Shown: positions 1 through 7,620 of the stretch, one piece after another | Layout: each line of letters begins with the position of its first letter | Position numbering within the stretch: position 1 is the stretch's first letter | NCBI GenBank assembly: GCA_900550175.1 | Contig: URQX01000054.1 | Location: 1-10,291, forward strand | Direction: 5' to 3' | DNA: 10,291 nt | Source: an uncultured Veillonella sp. | GTDB taxonomy: Bacteria; Bacillota; Negativicutes; Veillonellales; Veillonellaceae | Made by a program: the position numbers and the translations under genes | Notes under the pieces: generated by a model | Seen by the model: only the letters and a program-made list of their open reading frames with translations | What the model was told of the DNA's origin: nothing | Database searches by the model: none

Positions 1-8
1 TATTATAT

Positions 9-46
9 AAAAAAGACCTGTTCACTATTTCATAATGAACAGGTCT
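9..46 (-). terminator. Intrinsic terminator after lysP
   Basis: A perfect 11-bp stem joins AGACCTGTTCA (14-24) to TGAACAGGTCT (36-46) around an 11-base loop. On the minus strand it is followed at once by six T residues (9-14 on the plus strand read as A). It starts 10 bp past the lysP stop codon, so it most likely ends the transcript of the gyrB-lysP end of the gene series. Confidence 0.9.
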
Positions 47-56
47 AATTATGTTA

Positions 57-1538
57 TTATTTATCGAAATCGCGGTCTAGGTTAACCTCTTTCAATGGAA
101 CAAGTTTTGTTTTCTTGATGTATTTGTAACCTAAGTACACTGCGAAGAAGATTGGCAATCCAATGTACGCAACGGATACGCCATACCAGTCGATTGTATC
201 ACCTGTGAAAGCGGAGTAGTTTTGGCCAGCAATGATGATGACGCAAAGGATGAACGCCAAGATTGGACCAATTGGGAATAACCACGCTTTGTAAGGTAAT
301 TCACTAAGATCTCTACCTTGTGCAATGAAGGCACGGCGGAAACGATAGTGAGATACAGCGATACCAACCCATGCGATGAATCCGCAAAGACCGGAGATAT
401 TAACAATCCAAGTATATGCAGTACCTTCGCCGATGAAGCTTGTAAGGAATGCAAATAAACCGATTGCTGTTGTTAAGATTAACGCTGGCACTGGAACGCC
501 ACGGCTATTAAGCTTACCAAAGATTTTTGGCGCTTGACCTTCTTTAGCGAGTGCGTAGAGCATACGCGTAGAAGAATATAGACCAGAGTTACCAGCACTG
601 AGTACTGCCGTTAAGATGATAGCATTGATGAAGCTAGCAGCAAAGGCAAAACCAAAGCGGTCAAATACGAGTGTAAATGGAGAAATAGATACATTCTCTA
701 CACTAGAATTCAATAGATTTGGATCAGTGTACGGAATTAAGAAACCGATAACTGTGAAAGCACCGATATAGAACAATAGAATACGCCAGAAGATTGTATT
801 AATCGCTTTTGGCACGTTCTTTTCAGGGTCTTCTGCTTCACCAGCAGCTACGCCGATAAGCTCAGTACCTTGGAAGGAGAAACCAGCTACCATGAAGATA
901 GCGAGAATGGATTCCCAACCACCTACGAATGGCGCTTCCCCTACTGTCCAGTTCGCAAATCCTGGAGATGTGCCGCCAATGCCAAAGATGAGCATAAAGC
1001 CACAGAATAGGAATACGAATACGGTAATAACCTTGATGCTAGAGAATACATATTCACTTTCACCAAAGGTACGTGTGGATAAATAGTTCAAGCCGAATAA
1101 TATGAGCAAGAACAGAGCAGACCATACAATGGCAGGCACATCAGGGAACCAATATTTCATGATGAGCGCCCCTGCTAATACTTCAGCAGCCAATGTAATA
1201 GCCCAGTTAAACCAGTAGTTCCAACCTAAGGCAAAACCAAAGGCAGGGTCTACATAGCGTTTTGCATAGGTCCCAAAGGAACCTGGAATTGGCAAGTACG
1301 TAGCCATTTCCCCAAGGGATGTCATGAGGAAGTACACCATGATACCGATGAGGCCGTAAGCCACAAGCGCACCACCAGGGCCCGCTGTACTTACTACTTC
1401 ACCACCAGCTACGAATAAGCCAGTACCGATAGCGCCACCTAAAGCGATCATATTCATATGACGCGCTTTTAGGGAACGTTTTAAATGTTGATCTTTATTA
1501 GAGGTAAACTCTACATTATTATTTTGATTTTCAGCCAT
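57..1538 (-). CDS. lysP: Lysine-specific permease, APC superfamily
   Basis: This is a 493-residue inner-membrane amino acid permease that closely resembles E. coli LysP (489 aa), a proton-coupled L-lysine importer of the amino acid transporter family. The sequence is strongly hydrophobic, consistent with the family's 12 membrane segments. Segment 1 carries the substrate-site motif IGTGLF (37-42). Other LysP-like stretches are LMTSLGEM (71-78), GFALGWNYW (101-109), GFSFQGTELIGVAAGE (219-234), SPFTLVF (286-292), LTAVLSAGNSG (309-319), SHYRFRR (396-402) and AGQNYSAF (437-444). The ATG at 1538 is preceded by AGAGGTG. It begins 10 bp after the gyrB stop and probably shares its transcript. No lysine riboswitch fits in that gap. 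Substrate choice is inferred from similarity, and a related cationic amino acid is possible. Confidence 0.92.
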   Translation of the reverse strand: MAENQNNNVEFTSNKDQHLKRSLKARHMNMIALGGAIGTGLFVAGGEVVSTAGPGGALVAYGLIGIMVYFLMTSLGEMATYLPIPGSFGTYAKRYVDPAFGFALGWNYWFNWAITLAAEVLAGALIMKYWFPDVPAIVWSALFLLILFGLNYLSTRTFGESEYVFSSIKVITVFVFLFCGFMLIFGIGGTSPGFANWTVGEAPFVGGWESILAIFMVAGFSFQGTELIGVAAGEAEDPEKNVPKAINTIFWRILLFYIGAFTVIGFLIPYTDPNLLNSSVENVSISPFTLVFDRFGFAFAASFINAIILTAVLSAGNSGLYSSTRMLYALAKEGQAPKIFGKLNSRGVPVPALILTTAIGLFAFLTSFIGEGTAYTWIVNISGLCGFIAWVGIAVSHYRFRRAFIAQGRDLSELPYKAWLFPIGPILAFILCVIIIAGQNYSAFTGDTIDWYGVSVAYIGLPIFFAVYLGYKYIKKTKLVPLKEVNLDRDFDK

Positions 1539-1548
1539 GGGACACCTC

Positions 1549-3450
1549 TTATAAATCTAGATTACGCACATATTTTGCGTTATCTTCAATAAATTTACGA
1601 CGAGGTTCTACCTTATCGCCCATAAGAACTGTAAAGATTTTATCAGCTTCGATAGAATCCTCTAAGCTAACTTGTAAAATCGTACGATTTTCAGGATTCA
1701 TGGTAGTTTCCCATAATTGTTCAGGGTTCATTTCACCTAAACCTTTGTAACGTTGGATAGTAATGCCATCACGGCCTATTTCATCAAGCTTAGCTGTAAG
1801 CTCTGCATCAGAGTATACATACCAGTGGGATTTACCCTTCTTGATTTGGTACAACGGTGGTTGAGCAATATAGATATGACCTTCCTCTACCAATGGTTTC
1901 ATATAACGGTAGAAGAATGTTAATAACAAGGTACGGATATGAGCGCCGTCAACGTCCGCATCTGTCATGATGATAATCTTGTTGTAACGGGATTTTGTAA
2001 TATCAAACTCTTCCCCAATACCAGTACCGAATGCAGTGATCATGGAGCGAATTTCATTATTAGCTAAAATCTTATCAAGGCGCGCTTTTTCTACGTTAAG
2101 GATCTTACCACGTAAAGGCAAAATCGCTTGGTAACGACGGTCGCGACCTTGTTTTGCAGAACCGCCCGCAGAGTCACCTTCGACTAGATAAATTTCAGTC
2201 ATAGATGTATCTTTTTCGGAACAATCTGCCAATTTACCAGGAAGGCTAGATACCTCTAAAGCATTTTTACGGCGAGTTAAGTCGCGGGCTTTACGAGCTG
2301 CCTCACGAGCACGGCTTGCCATCGTTGCTTTTTCGATGATTTTCTTCGCATCTTGAGGATGTTCTTCGAAGAATGTTCTAAGACCTTCAGATACGATAAC
2401 ATCTGTAATACCTTTAACTTCGCTATTGCCAAGTTTAGTTTTTGTTTGGCCTTCAAACTGAGGTTCCAATACTTTTACAGATACAACAGCTGTCAAACCT
2501 TCACGTACGTCTTCACCAGAAAGGTTGGACTCATTTTCCTTGATCAAGCCAGATTTACGGCCATAATCATTGAGGGTACGAGTCAAGGCAGCACGGAAAC
2601 CAGAAAGGTGAGTACCACCGTCAACAGTGTTGATGTTATTTACGAAGGACAACAAGTTTTCGCTGTAGCTATCGTTATATTGCAATGCTACGTCTACAAC
2701 TACGTCATCTTTTGTATTTTCAATATAAATTACAGTTGGATTTACTACTTCTTTATTTTCGTTTAAGAAGGTAATGAAAGAACTCAAACCACCTTCGTAG
2801 TGGAAGCTTTCAACACGAGGTTCCTCTTGGCGCAAATCGCTCAATGTAATGCGAAGACCTTTATTAAGGAATGCCAATTCTTGTAAACGAATTTTCAATG
2901 TATCAAAGTTGAATACAGTAGTTTCAAAGATTTCAGCATCTGGCTTGAAGATAACTGTAGTACCAGTACCTTCTGCTTTGCCGATTTCATGTAACTCGGA
3001 AGTTTTATGACCACGAGCAAAGGAAATCTCTTGAATGATGCCGTTTTGAGCTACTTGAACCTTAGTCCATTCACTCAACGCATTTACTACGGAAATACCT
3101 ACGCCGTGAAGACCACCAGATACCTTGTAGCCGCCACCGCCAAATTTACCGCCAGCATGCAATTTTGTTAATACTAACTCAACCGCAGACATACCGGATT
3201 CATGCATCCCTGTAGGAATACCACGACCATCATCGACAACAGTGATGCTGTTATCTTCATTAATGGATACTTCGATATGTGTAGCATAACCTGCGAGCGC
3301 TTCGTCTACAGAGTTATCTACTACTTCATAAACGAGGTGATGTAAACCGCGAATGGACGTACTACCAATGTACATACCAGGGCGTTTACGTACCGCGTCA
3401 AGACCCTCAAGAACCTGTATATTCTGAGCGCCATAATTTTCTTCAGGCAT
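1549..3450 (-). CDS. gyrB: DNA gyrase subunit B
   Basis: GyrB is the ATPase subunit of type IIA topoisomerase, which adds negative supercoils with GyrA. At 633 residues it is of the short form, without the insertion of about 165 residues found in E. coli. The GHKL ATPase domain (about 1-220) shows E42 (general base) and N46, DDGRGIP (73-79), and GGLHGVG (112-118). The transducer domain carries the QTK loop at 335-337. The TOPRIM domain carries EGDSAGG (424-430) and DADVDG (497-502), and the tail has QRYKGLGEMNPEQLW (566-580). The ATG at 3450 is chosen because AGGAGG (3461-3466) lies 10 bp upstream; an in-frame TTG at 3471 would place that site inside the gene. Residue Q135 replaces the coumarin-contacting Arg136 of E. 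coli. ParE is less likely given the recF-remB neighbourhood. Confidence 0.96.
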   Translation of the reverse strand: MPEENYGAQNIQVLEGLDAVRKRPGMYIGSTSIRGLHHLVYEVVDNSVDEALAGYATHIEVSINEDNSITVVDDGRGIPTGMHESGMSAVELVLTKLHAGGKFGGGGYKVSGGLHGVGISVVNALSEWTKVQVAQNGIIQEISFARGHKTSELHEIGKAEGTGTTVIFKPDAEIFETTVFNFDTLKIRLQELAFLNKGLRITLSDLRQEEPRVESFHYEGGLSSFITFLNENKEVVNPTVIYIENTKDDVVVDVALQYNDSYSENLLSFVNNINTVDGGTHLSGFRAALTRTLNDYGRKSGLIKENESNLSGEDVREGLTAVVSVKVLEPQFEGQTKTKLGNSEVKGITDVIVSEGLRTFFEEHPQDAKKIIEKATMASRAREAARKARDLTRRKNALEVSSLPGKLADCSEKDTSMTEIYLVEGDSAGGSAKQGRDRRYQAILPLRGKILNVEKARLDKILANNEIRSMITAFGTGIGEEFDITKSRYNKIIIMTDADVDGAHIRTLLLTFFYRYMKPLVEEGHIYIAQPPLYQIKKGKSHWYVYSDAELTAKLDEIGRDGITIQRYKGLGEMNPEQLWETTMNPENRTILQVSLEDSIEADKIFTVLMGDKVEPRRKFIEDNAKYVRNLDL

Positions 3451-3525
3451 GAAACAAACTCCTCCTAACAATCTATTACACTGTACTGGATTGAAATTTG
3501 GTACAACACATGTACAGAATTAAAC

Positions 3526-3774
3526 TTATCTCTTTATTATACTATAAAATTCATCAATTCGCCTCATTAAAGTCTTAATGCTAATACCAGATCCGTAAAC
3601 GCAATCATCAGTGACCACATAGGTCTTGATTTGCTCCTCTGGTACCATGGCGATATACTCTAGCGTTTCATAGTGATGAATAGGACTTTTATGGGACTTT
3701 CCGCCCTTGGCGTGCACCATGGTAATGATGGATTCAATAGGCACGGAAACGGTATCCCCAATATGAACGTACAT
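3526..3774 (-). CDS. remB: DUF370 protein, RemB-like (extracellular matrix regulator family)
   Basis: This 82-residue protein opens with MYVHIGDTVSVPIESII, the usual start of DUF370 proteins such as B. subtilis RemB (YaaB, 81 aa), which lies at the same place between recF and gyrB. RemA and RemB activate biofilm matrix genes in B. subtilis, and the family is thought to bind DNA. The role here is not shown by the sequence. The middle region (22-40) is rich in Lys, His and Ser, and the tail TYVVTDDCVYGSGISIKTLMR (51-71) matches the family layout. GAGGGGG precedes the ATG by 7 bases. It starts 13 bp after the DUF721 gene, consistent with co-transcription. Confidence 0.85.
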   Translation of the reverse strand: MYVHIGDTVSVPIESIITMVHAKGGKSHKSPIHHYETLEYIAMVPEEQIKTYVVTDDCVYGSGISIKTLMRRIDEFYSIIKR

Positions 3775-3787
3775 AGGAATGCCCCCT

Positions 3788-4690
3788 CTACTTTTCTAAT
3801 GTCCCATTTAATGAATCTATTTTCCGCTGTTCCTCTTCTGCAAGGAACTTAGACCGATATTTGTTACATAAATTAATAACATGCTGATCTGTTAGCTCAT
3901 CAGGCTTTTTGTGCGTAATGAGCATGGCCACCATATACATATGACGGCGATTGATAGATCCTTTGTAAATTTTATCTAGGTAAAAGTATATGGATTCCCG
4001 CATCGCTTCTGCAAAATCTGGGAAGGTACACTGTATAAATTGCTGACAATCGCTATATTTAAAGTACGGATACTTTCTAATAACCGACTTAATCTCCTTA
4101 ATATGTTTTCGATGCAATTCATATTCACAGGTCGGACAGATTTCTTTTTTAGATTCCATATGCATGCCACATCGACCACAACGATGATACCCATGCTGCT
4201 CTAAATAGATTTCCCGCTTTCGAGCCGTAATTTGTACTTTTCTGAAAGCAGCTCGTAATTCTTCGTTATCCGTTTGTTCTAAAGACTTATCGATGGCTTC
4301 TACGTCTTCTTTTGAAAGTACGATGTCTGCAAAATTAATCTTTTTTGTAATAATCTGTTCATCTGGCAGTGAAATCGATGTATCAGTATTAGCTTTCACA
4401 TAGCTCTGACGTTTCATGATAAAGCGAATATCTTTGATTACCTCTTGATGGTAATACTTGTTAACAGCCTCAATGATACGTCGTTTTTGCATCTGTAATT
4501 CCTGCATCCACATGGAGTTATCTGCACTAATAACCATGTCTGGAGGCTTAATAGATACAATTTTCGTATGATCTGCAATGACATCGCCCACTACATCACG
4601 CCACTTGTGAACGAGGGTATTTAATTTATATTGTTCCAGTAAATTCAGTTTTGATAAGGCCTTTGGTAAACAAAGATCAAGGCTGTCCAT
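3788..4690 (-). CDS. DUF721 (DciA-like) protein with C-terminal zinc-ribbon extension
   Basis: Residues about 10-95 form a DUF721 domain: a helical start, then WRDVVGDVIADHTK (30-43), and DMVISADNSMWMQELQMQK (51-69). DUF721 proteins of the DciA type assist loading of the replicative helicase, and in actinobacteria the gene also lies between recF and gyrB, so a replication role is plausible. A charged helical linker (about 125-165) leads to a zinc-ribbon pair CGRC (171-174) and CPTC (185-188), followed by about 110 mostly helical residues I cannot assign. At 300 residues it is well above the short DUF721 form. The ATG at 4690 is preferred, with AAAGG six bases upstream; an in-frame GTG at 4711 would add seven residues. 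Either way it overlaps the end of recF (14 bp with ATG), suggesting translational coupling. The helicase-loading role is inference. Confidence 0.8.
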   Translation of the reverse strand: MDSLDLCLPKALSKLNLLEQYKLNTLVHKWRDVVGDVIADHTKIVSIKPPDMVISADNSMWMQELQMQKRRIIEAVNKYYHQEVIKDIRFIMKRQSYVKANTDTSISLPDEQIITKKINFADIVLSKEDVEAIDKSLEQTDNEELRAAFRKVQITARKREIYLEQHGYHRCGRCGMHMESKKEICPTCEYELHRKHIKEIKSVIRKYPYFKYSDCQQFIQCTFPDFAEAMRESIYFYLDKIYKGSINRRHMYMVAMLITHKKPDELTDQHVINLCNKYRSKFLAEEEQRKIDSLNGTLEK

Positions 4691-5777
4691 ACTGAACCTT
4701 TCCCCCTTCACAAGAAATAAATTGAACCGATTTCAAATCTTTAAAATCATGAATATCTGTAGTAGTAATAAATGTTTGAATACGTTTATGAATAAACTGC
4801 AATAAATTCGCTCGTCTCGATTCATCAAGTTCGCTCAATACATCATCTAGTAGCAGAACTGGATATTCCCCAACCTCGGACTTAATAAACTCAAGCTCGC
4901 TCAACTTTAAGGACAATACAGCCGTTCGTTGCTGTCCTTGAGATCCAAATTTCTTTAAATCCATCGCATCAGAGAAAAATCTAAGATCATCGCGATGAGG
5001 ACCTACGCTGGTGGTCATCCGATGACGATCCTGCGGCAATGCTGCTTTAATGCGCTCGTAAAAGCCTTCCTTTGTATACTCTAATGAACCATTGTCCATA
5101 TAAGGCTGCTCATAACCGATGGTCAAATTCTCAAGACCACCCGTCAATTTACGATTCATCAAATCGATGAGAAGGTTAATTTTCTTCAAGCTTTCTAACC
5201 GTTTCTTTACAATAAAGCTCGCCATATCGGCTAATTGCAAATCCCATTCTTCAAGAGGTATGTTTTGCTTCCCTCTATATTCTTTAAGAATCGCATTGCG
5301 CTGCTGTAATAATCGATTATACTGCATCAACTGATGATAGTACGTAGCGCTAGTCTGAGAAATCTCCATATCGAGGAAACGTCTACGTCCCGACGGAGTC
5401 CCCTTGATGAGTTGTAAATCTTCAGGACAGAAGATAACTGTATTTAATGTACCAATCAGTTCTTTTTGAGATATTTTAGTATCATTTAATCGAATATCCT
5501 TAGGGCCTTGGCGGAATAACTTAATATTTACCTTTTGTGGCGTATCCTTTTTCTCGAACTTTACTACAATGCCTGCTTCCTCAGCATTGAACATGAGCAT
5601 ATCTGACGTATCGTTGGTCCGATGACTTTTACCAATGGTACCCACATAAATGGACTCGAGGATATTCGTCTTACCAGCCCCATTGGTGCCGTGCAAAACG
5701 ATAATCTCCGGATTGAATTGAATCGTTATATCCTTGTAATTACGAAACTGGAATAATTGCAGTGAGTCAATTCTCAC
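4677..5777 (-). CDS. recF: DNA replication and repair protein RecF
   Basis: RecF is an SMC-like ATPase that acts with RecO and RecR to load RecA at single-strand gaps. All expected motifs are present: the opening MRIDSLQLFQFRNY, Walker A GTNGAGKT (30-37), FCPEDLQLIKGTPSGRRRFLD (116-136), the SVGPHRDDL block (257-265), the signature GSQGQQRTAVLSLKL (278-292), and Walker B VLLLDDVLSELD (307-318). At 366 residues it is the usual length. The start is GTG at 5777, since GAGGAGG (5786-5792) lies eight bases upstream, inside the 3' end of yaaA. The gap to yaaA is 3 bp and the downstream DUF721 gene overlaps it, so it sits in a coupled operon. Confidence 0.96.
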   Translation of the reverse strand: MRIDSLQLFQFRNYKDITIQFNPEIIVLHGTNGAGKTNILESIYVGTIGKSHRTNDTSDMLMFNAEEAGIVVKFEKKDTPQKVNIKLFRQGPKDIRLNDTKISQKELIGTLNTVIFCPEDLQLIKGTPSGRRRFLDMEISQTSATYYHQLMQYNRLLQQRNAILKEYRGKQNIPLEEWDLQLADMASFIVKKRLESLKKINLLIDLMNRKLTGGLENLTIGYEQPYMDNGSLEYTKEGFYERIKAALPQDRHRMTTSVGPHRDDLRFFSDAMDLKKFGSQGQQRTAVLSLKLSELEFIKSEVGEYPVLLLDDVLSELDESRRANLLQFIHKRIQTFITTTDIHDFKDLKSVQFISCEGGKVQYGQP

Positions 5778-5780
5778 CGA

Positions 5781-6014
5781 TTAAGCCTCCTCTTGAGTAA
5801 TCACGAGATCTACATCGAGACCTTCGCAAGAAATAACGTCCCCAACGCGGCACTTCTTGCGCTTTTCTGTGACAACTTGGCCATTCAAAGTAAGGATGCC
5901 TTCTTCAATGAAGGTTTTAATTTGACCACCTGTTTCGATGATGCCTTCTAACTTCAACAACTGATCAATTTGAATATACTCCGTATGGATGGGTACCTGC
6001 TGTTGCTCTTTCAT
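5781..6014 (-). CDS. yaaA: S4-domain RNA-binding protein YaaA
   Basis: This is a 77-residue protein consisting almost wholly of one S4 RNA-binding domain (about 13-66), with IQIDQLLKLEGIIETGGQIK (14-33), FIEEGILTLNGQVVTEKRKK (35-54) and RVGDVI (56-61). It matches the small YaaA family found between dnaN and recF in Bacillota. The RNA target is not known to me and is not evident here. AGGAGG lies five bases before the ATG. A gap of 104 bp containing a stem-loop separates it from dnaN, while recF starts only 3 bp downstream. Confidence 0.9.
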   Translation of the reverse strand: MKEQQQVPIHTEYIQIDQLLKLEGIIETGGQIKTFIEEGILTLNGQVVTEKRKKCRVGDVISCEGLDVDLVITQEEA

Positions 6015-6054
6015 AACGTCCTCCTATAGTGGACAATTTATAACGATATGGGAA

Positions 6055-6089
6055 TTAGGTAACGATGACTTTTAATCATCATTACCTAA
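6055..6089. other. Stem-loop between dnaN and yaaA
   Basis: A 14-bp stem joins TTAGGTAACGATGA (6055-6068) to TCATCATTACCTAA (6076-6089) with one mismatch and a 7-base loop. Neither strand has a T tract directly after the stem, so it is not a convincing intrinsic terminator. It may slow transcription, stabilise or process the dnaN message, or set the level of the genes behind it. Confidence 0.6.
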
Positions 6090-6118
6090 AAAAGTTATGT
6101 ATATTAATTCAGTAAAAG

Positions 6119-7231
6119 TTATACATTCGTACGAACTGGTGTTACTACGTATGTATAGTTCGGATTATTATCTTGGCGAATGACAACAGGACCATTTTGT
6201 TTTAAGAACAAGTGGATGTTGTCGCCTGTGCTGTGGCGCAGGATGTCGGAGATGTAGCGACCGTTGAAGGAGATTGTGAAAGGTGTACCTTTAAATTCAA
6301 CAGCTACGTCTTCTTTTGCCATACCGATTTCAGTATTTTGAGTAGACAATGTTACATTACTTTCAGCCCAATCATAACGAATTACGTTATAGCTGATATC
6401 TTTAGCTAATAAGGATACGCGGTCAACAGCACCAGCGAATTCGCGGCGGTCGATAACAGCGCTAGAATCGAATTGGGAAGGGATTACCTTTTCATATTCA
6501 GGATATGTGCCTTCAATTAAACGAGAAATAATGTAAATAGACTCAAAGTTGAACACAATTTGTGTGCGATTCCAAATGATGTTAATCATGGCTGGATTAT
6601 CTGTTGGTAATAAACGAGATACTTCAGCCAACGTTTTTGTAGGAATGATAGCGCGCATTGGCGTAGTTGCTGGTTCATCGATAGTAATTTTCTTAACAGC
6701 CATGCGGTGTGTATCAGTAGCAACCATTGTTACTTCGTTTTCTTTAATTTCAAGAAGAGCACCAGTAAATACAGGACGATCTTCGTCTGTTGCAGCTGCA
6801 TAGTTTGTTAAATCGATGAGTTCTTTCATAGCAAAGCTATCGATGTTTACATGATCTTGGTCGTGAATTTGTTCAACCAAGGAGAAATCATCTGGATGCA
6901 ATGTTACTAAGTTAAATTCGGAAGAGCCGGATGTGATTGTTAAAGAATTTCCATCTTCTGGTTTGTAAAGCTCGATTGTATCGCCAGGTAATTTGCGAAT
7001 TAATTCTTGGAAATAGCGGGAACCTACAACTAATGTGCCAGGTTCTTTGATGTCGCCATCGATGGTTAAACGAATACCGAGTTCAAAGTCGTTACCTTGC
7101 AATTCTACTTGGCCATTTTTTGTTGTCATGTAGATAGCGCCTGGTAAGTTGGAACTTGTTTTATTTTGAGATACCTTTTGCAATACGTTGATTGCTTTTT
7201 GGAGATTTGCTTTTGGGAATGTAATATGCAT
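6119..7231 (-). CDS. dnaN: DNA polymerase III beta subunit (sliding clamp)
   Basis: DnaN is the homodimeric ring that tethers the replicative polymerase and many repair proteins to DNA. It is 370 residues long, with the three tandem clamp domains of about 120 residues each. Family blocks include ATDTHRMA (171-178), RLIEGTYPEYEKVIP (237-251), FNGRYISDIL (322-331) and the C-terminal YVVTPVR (361-367) near the partner-binding pocket. AAAGGAG sits about six bases before the ATG at 7231. It follows dnaA after a 380-bp gap that holds the probable unwinding site of the origin. I see no convincing promoter of its own in that gap, but weak ones cannot be excluded. Confidence 0.96.
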   Translation of the reverse strand: MHITFPKANLQKAINVLQKVSQNKTSSNLPGAIYMTTKNGQVELQGNDFELGIRLTIDGDIKEPGTLVVGSRYFQELIRKLPGDTIELYKPEDGNSLTITSGSSEFNLVTLHPDDFSLVEQIHDQDHVNIDSFAMKELIDLTNYAAATDEDRPVFTGALLEIKENEVTMVATDTHRMAVKKITIDEPATTPMRAIIPTKTLAEVSRLLPTDNPAMINIIWNRTQIVFNFESIYIISRLIEGTYPEYEKVIPSQFDSSAVIDRREFAGAVDRVSLLAKDISYNVIRYDWAESNVTLSTQNTEIGMAKEDVAVEFKGTPFTISFNGRYISDILRHSTGDNIHLFLKQNGPVVIRQDNNPNYTYVVTPVRTNV

Positions 7232-7362
7232 ATATAACTCCTTTATGATTTGATTTGTAGATTATTAGTTTGCTTTACATTAGATATATTGTTTGTATGT
7301 ACGATTTCCATATAGTGTAGAAGCACTAATAACTAATTCTTGTTTGTAATTTTCTATGTCTG

Positions 7363-7396
7363 CTATCGTAGATGCTCTATAGATATTCTGCGATAG
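7363..7396. repeat. Inverted repeat in the dnaA-dnaN gap
   Basis: CTATCGTAGA (7363-7372) and TCTGCGATAG (7387-7396) are complementary at nine of ten positions around a 14-base spacer. It lies between the presumed unwinding DNA and dnaN. It could be a regulator site or a stem-loop in the dnaN leader. No function is shown. Confidence 0.45.
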
Positions 7397-7433
7397 ATCT
7401 GTTTCTACTGGTTTTTTGATTGTTTGTTAGTTT

Positions 7434-7456
7434 TAGTAGTAGTAATAGTAGGGGCC
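7434..7456 (+). promoter_or_regulatory. DnaA-trio element with GC-rich block
   Basis: Six consecutive triplets TAG TAG TAG TAA TAG TAG run from 7434 to 7451, with one more TAG at 7428-7430 after a TTT. They are followed directly by a GC block (7451-7456) and an imperfect DnaA box, TGTGTAAAA (7465-7473). The DnaA-trio (repeated 3'-GAT/AAT-5') binds DnaA on single-stranded DNA and promotes opening in B. subtilis. The order trio, GC block, box on one strand is the same here. The match is by eye. Confidence 0.75.
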
Positions 7457-7508
7457 TGTTCATATGTGTAAAAGTGAATTGGCGCTACTAACTGTGCGAT
7501 TTCTCGGC

Positions 7509-7620
7509 TGTGTATAACTATGTTGATAGTTTGTAACCACTTATCCACATACTCACAGCAGAGTACGGTTTTTAGGATATCCACAAAGTTACGCACAATA
7601 TATCCACAGAGTTATCCACA
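7509..7620. promoter_or_regulatory. DnaA-box cluster between dnaA and dnaN
   Basis: Boxes fitting TTATNCACA occur at 7509-7517 (minus), 7541-7549 (plus) and 7612-7620 (plus). Boxes with one mismatch occur at 7577-7585 and 7600-7608 (ATATCCACA) and 7589-7597 (TTACGCACA), all plus. The last four start 11-12 bases apart, about one helical turn, so a DnaA filament could form along one face. The 7612 box contains the dnaA stop codon. Confidence 0.85.

Larger units (their letters stand above)
7232..7611. other. dnaA-dnaN intergenic region: probable core of oriC (unwinding region)
   Basis: These 380 bp hold no gene. Next to dnaA lies a DnaA-box cluster (7509-7620), then a GC-rich block and a triplet run of the DnaA-trio type (7434-7456), a T-rich stretch (7401-7433), and an inverted repeat (7363-7396) towards dnaN. 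This is the order seen in the B. subtilis incC part of oriC: boxes, GC block, trios, unwinding DNA, dnaN. The 7240-7360 part is AT-rich and shows nothing else I can name. Confidence 0.8.

Noticed and set aside
2353..2766. A plus-strand open frame of 137 codons within gyrB
   Set aside because: It is the antisense of a fully conserved part of gyrB, with no start signal.
3451..3525. A separate promoter for gyrB
   Set aside because: The 75-bp gap contains short GTAC-type inverted repeats and a weak TGTAAT, but no -35 at suitable spacing, so I could not support a call.
7405..7596. A minus-strand open frame of 63 codons in the dnaA-dnaN gap
   Set aside because: It runs through the DnaA boxes and the triplet run; its composition reflects origin DNA and it has no clear ribosome binding site.
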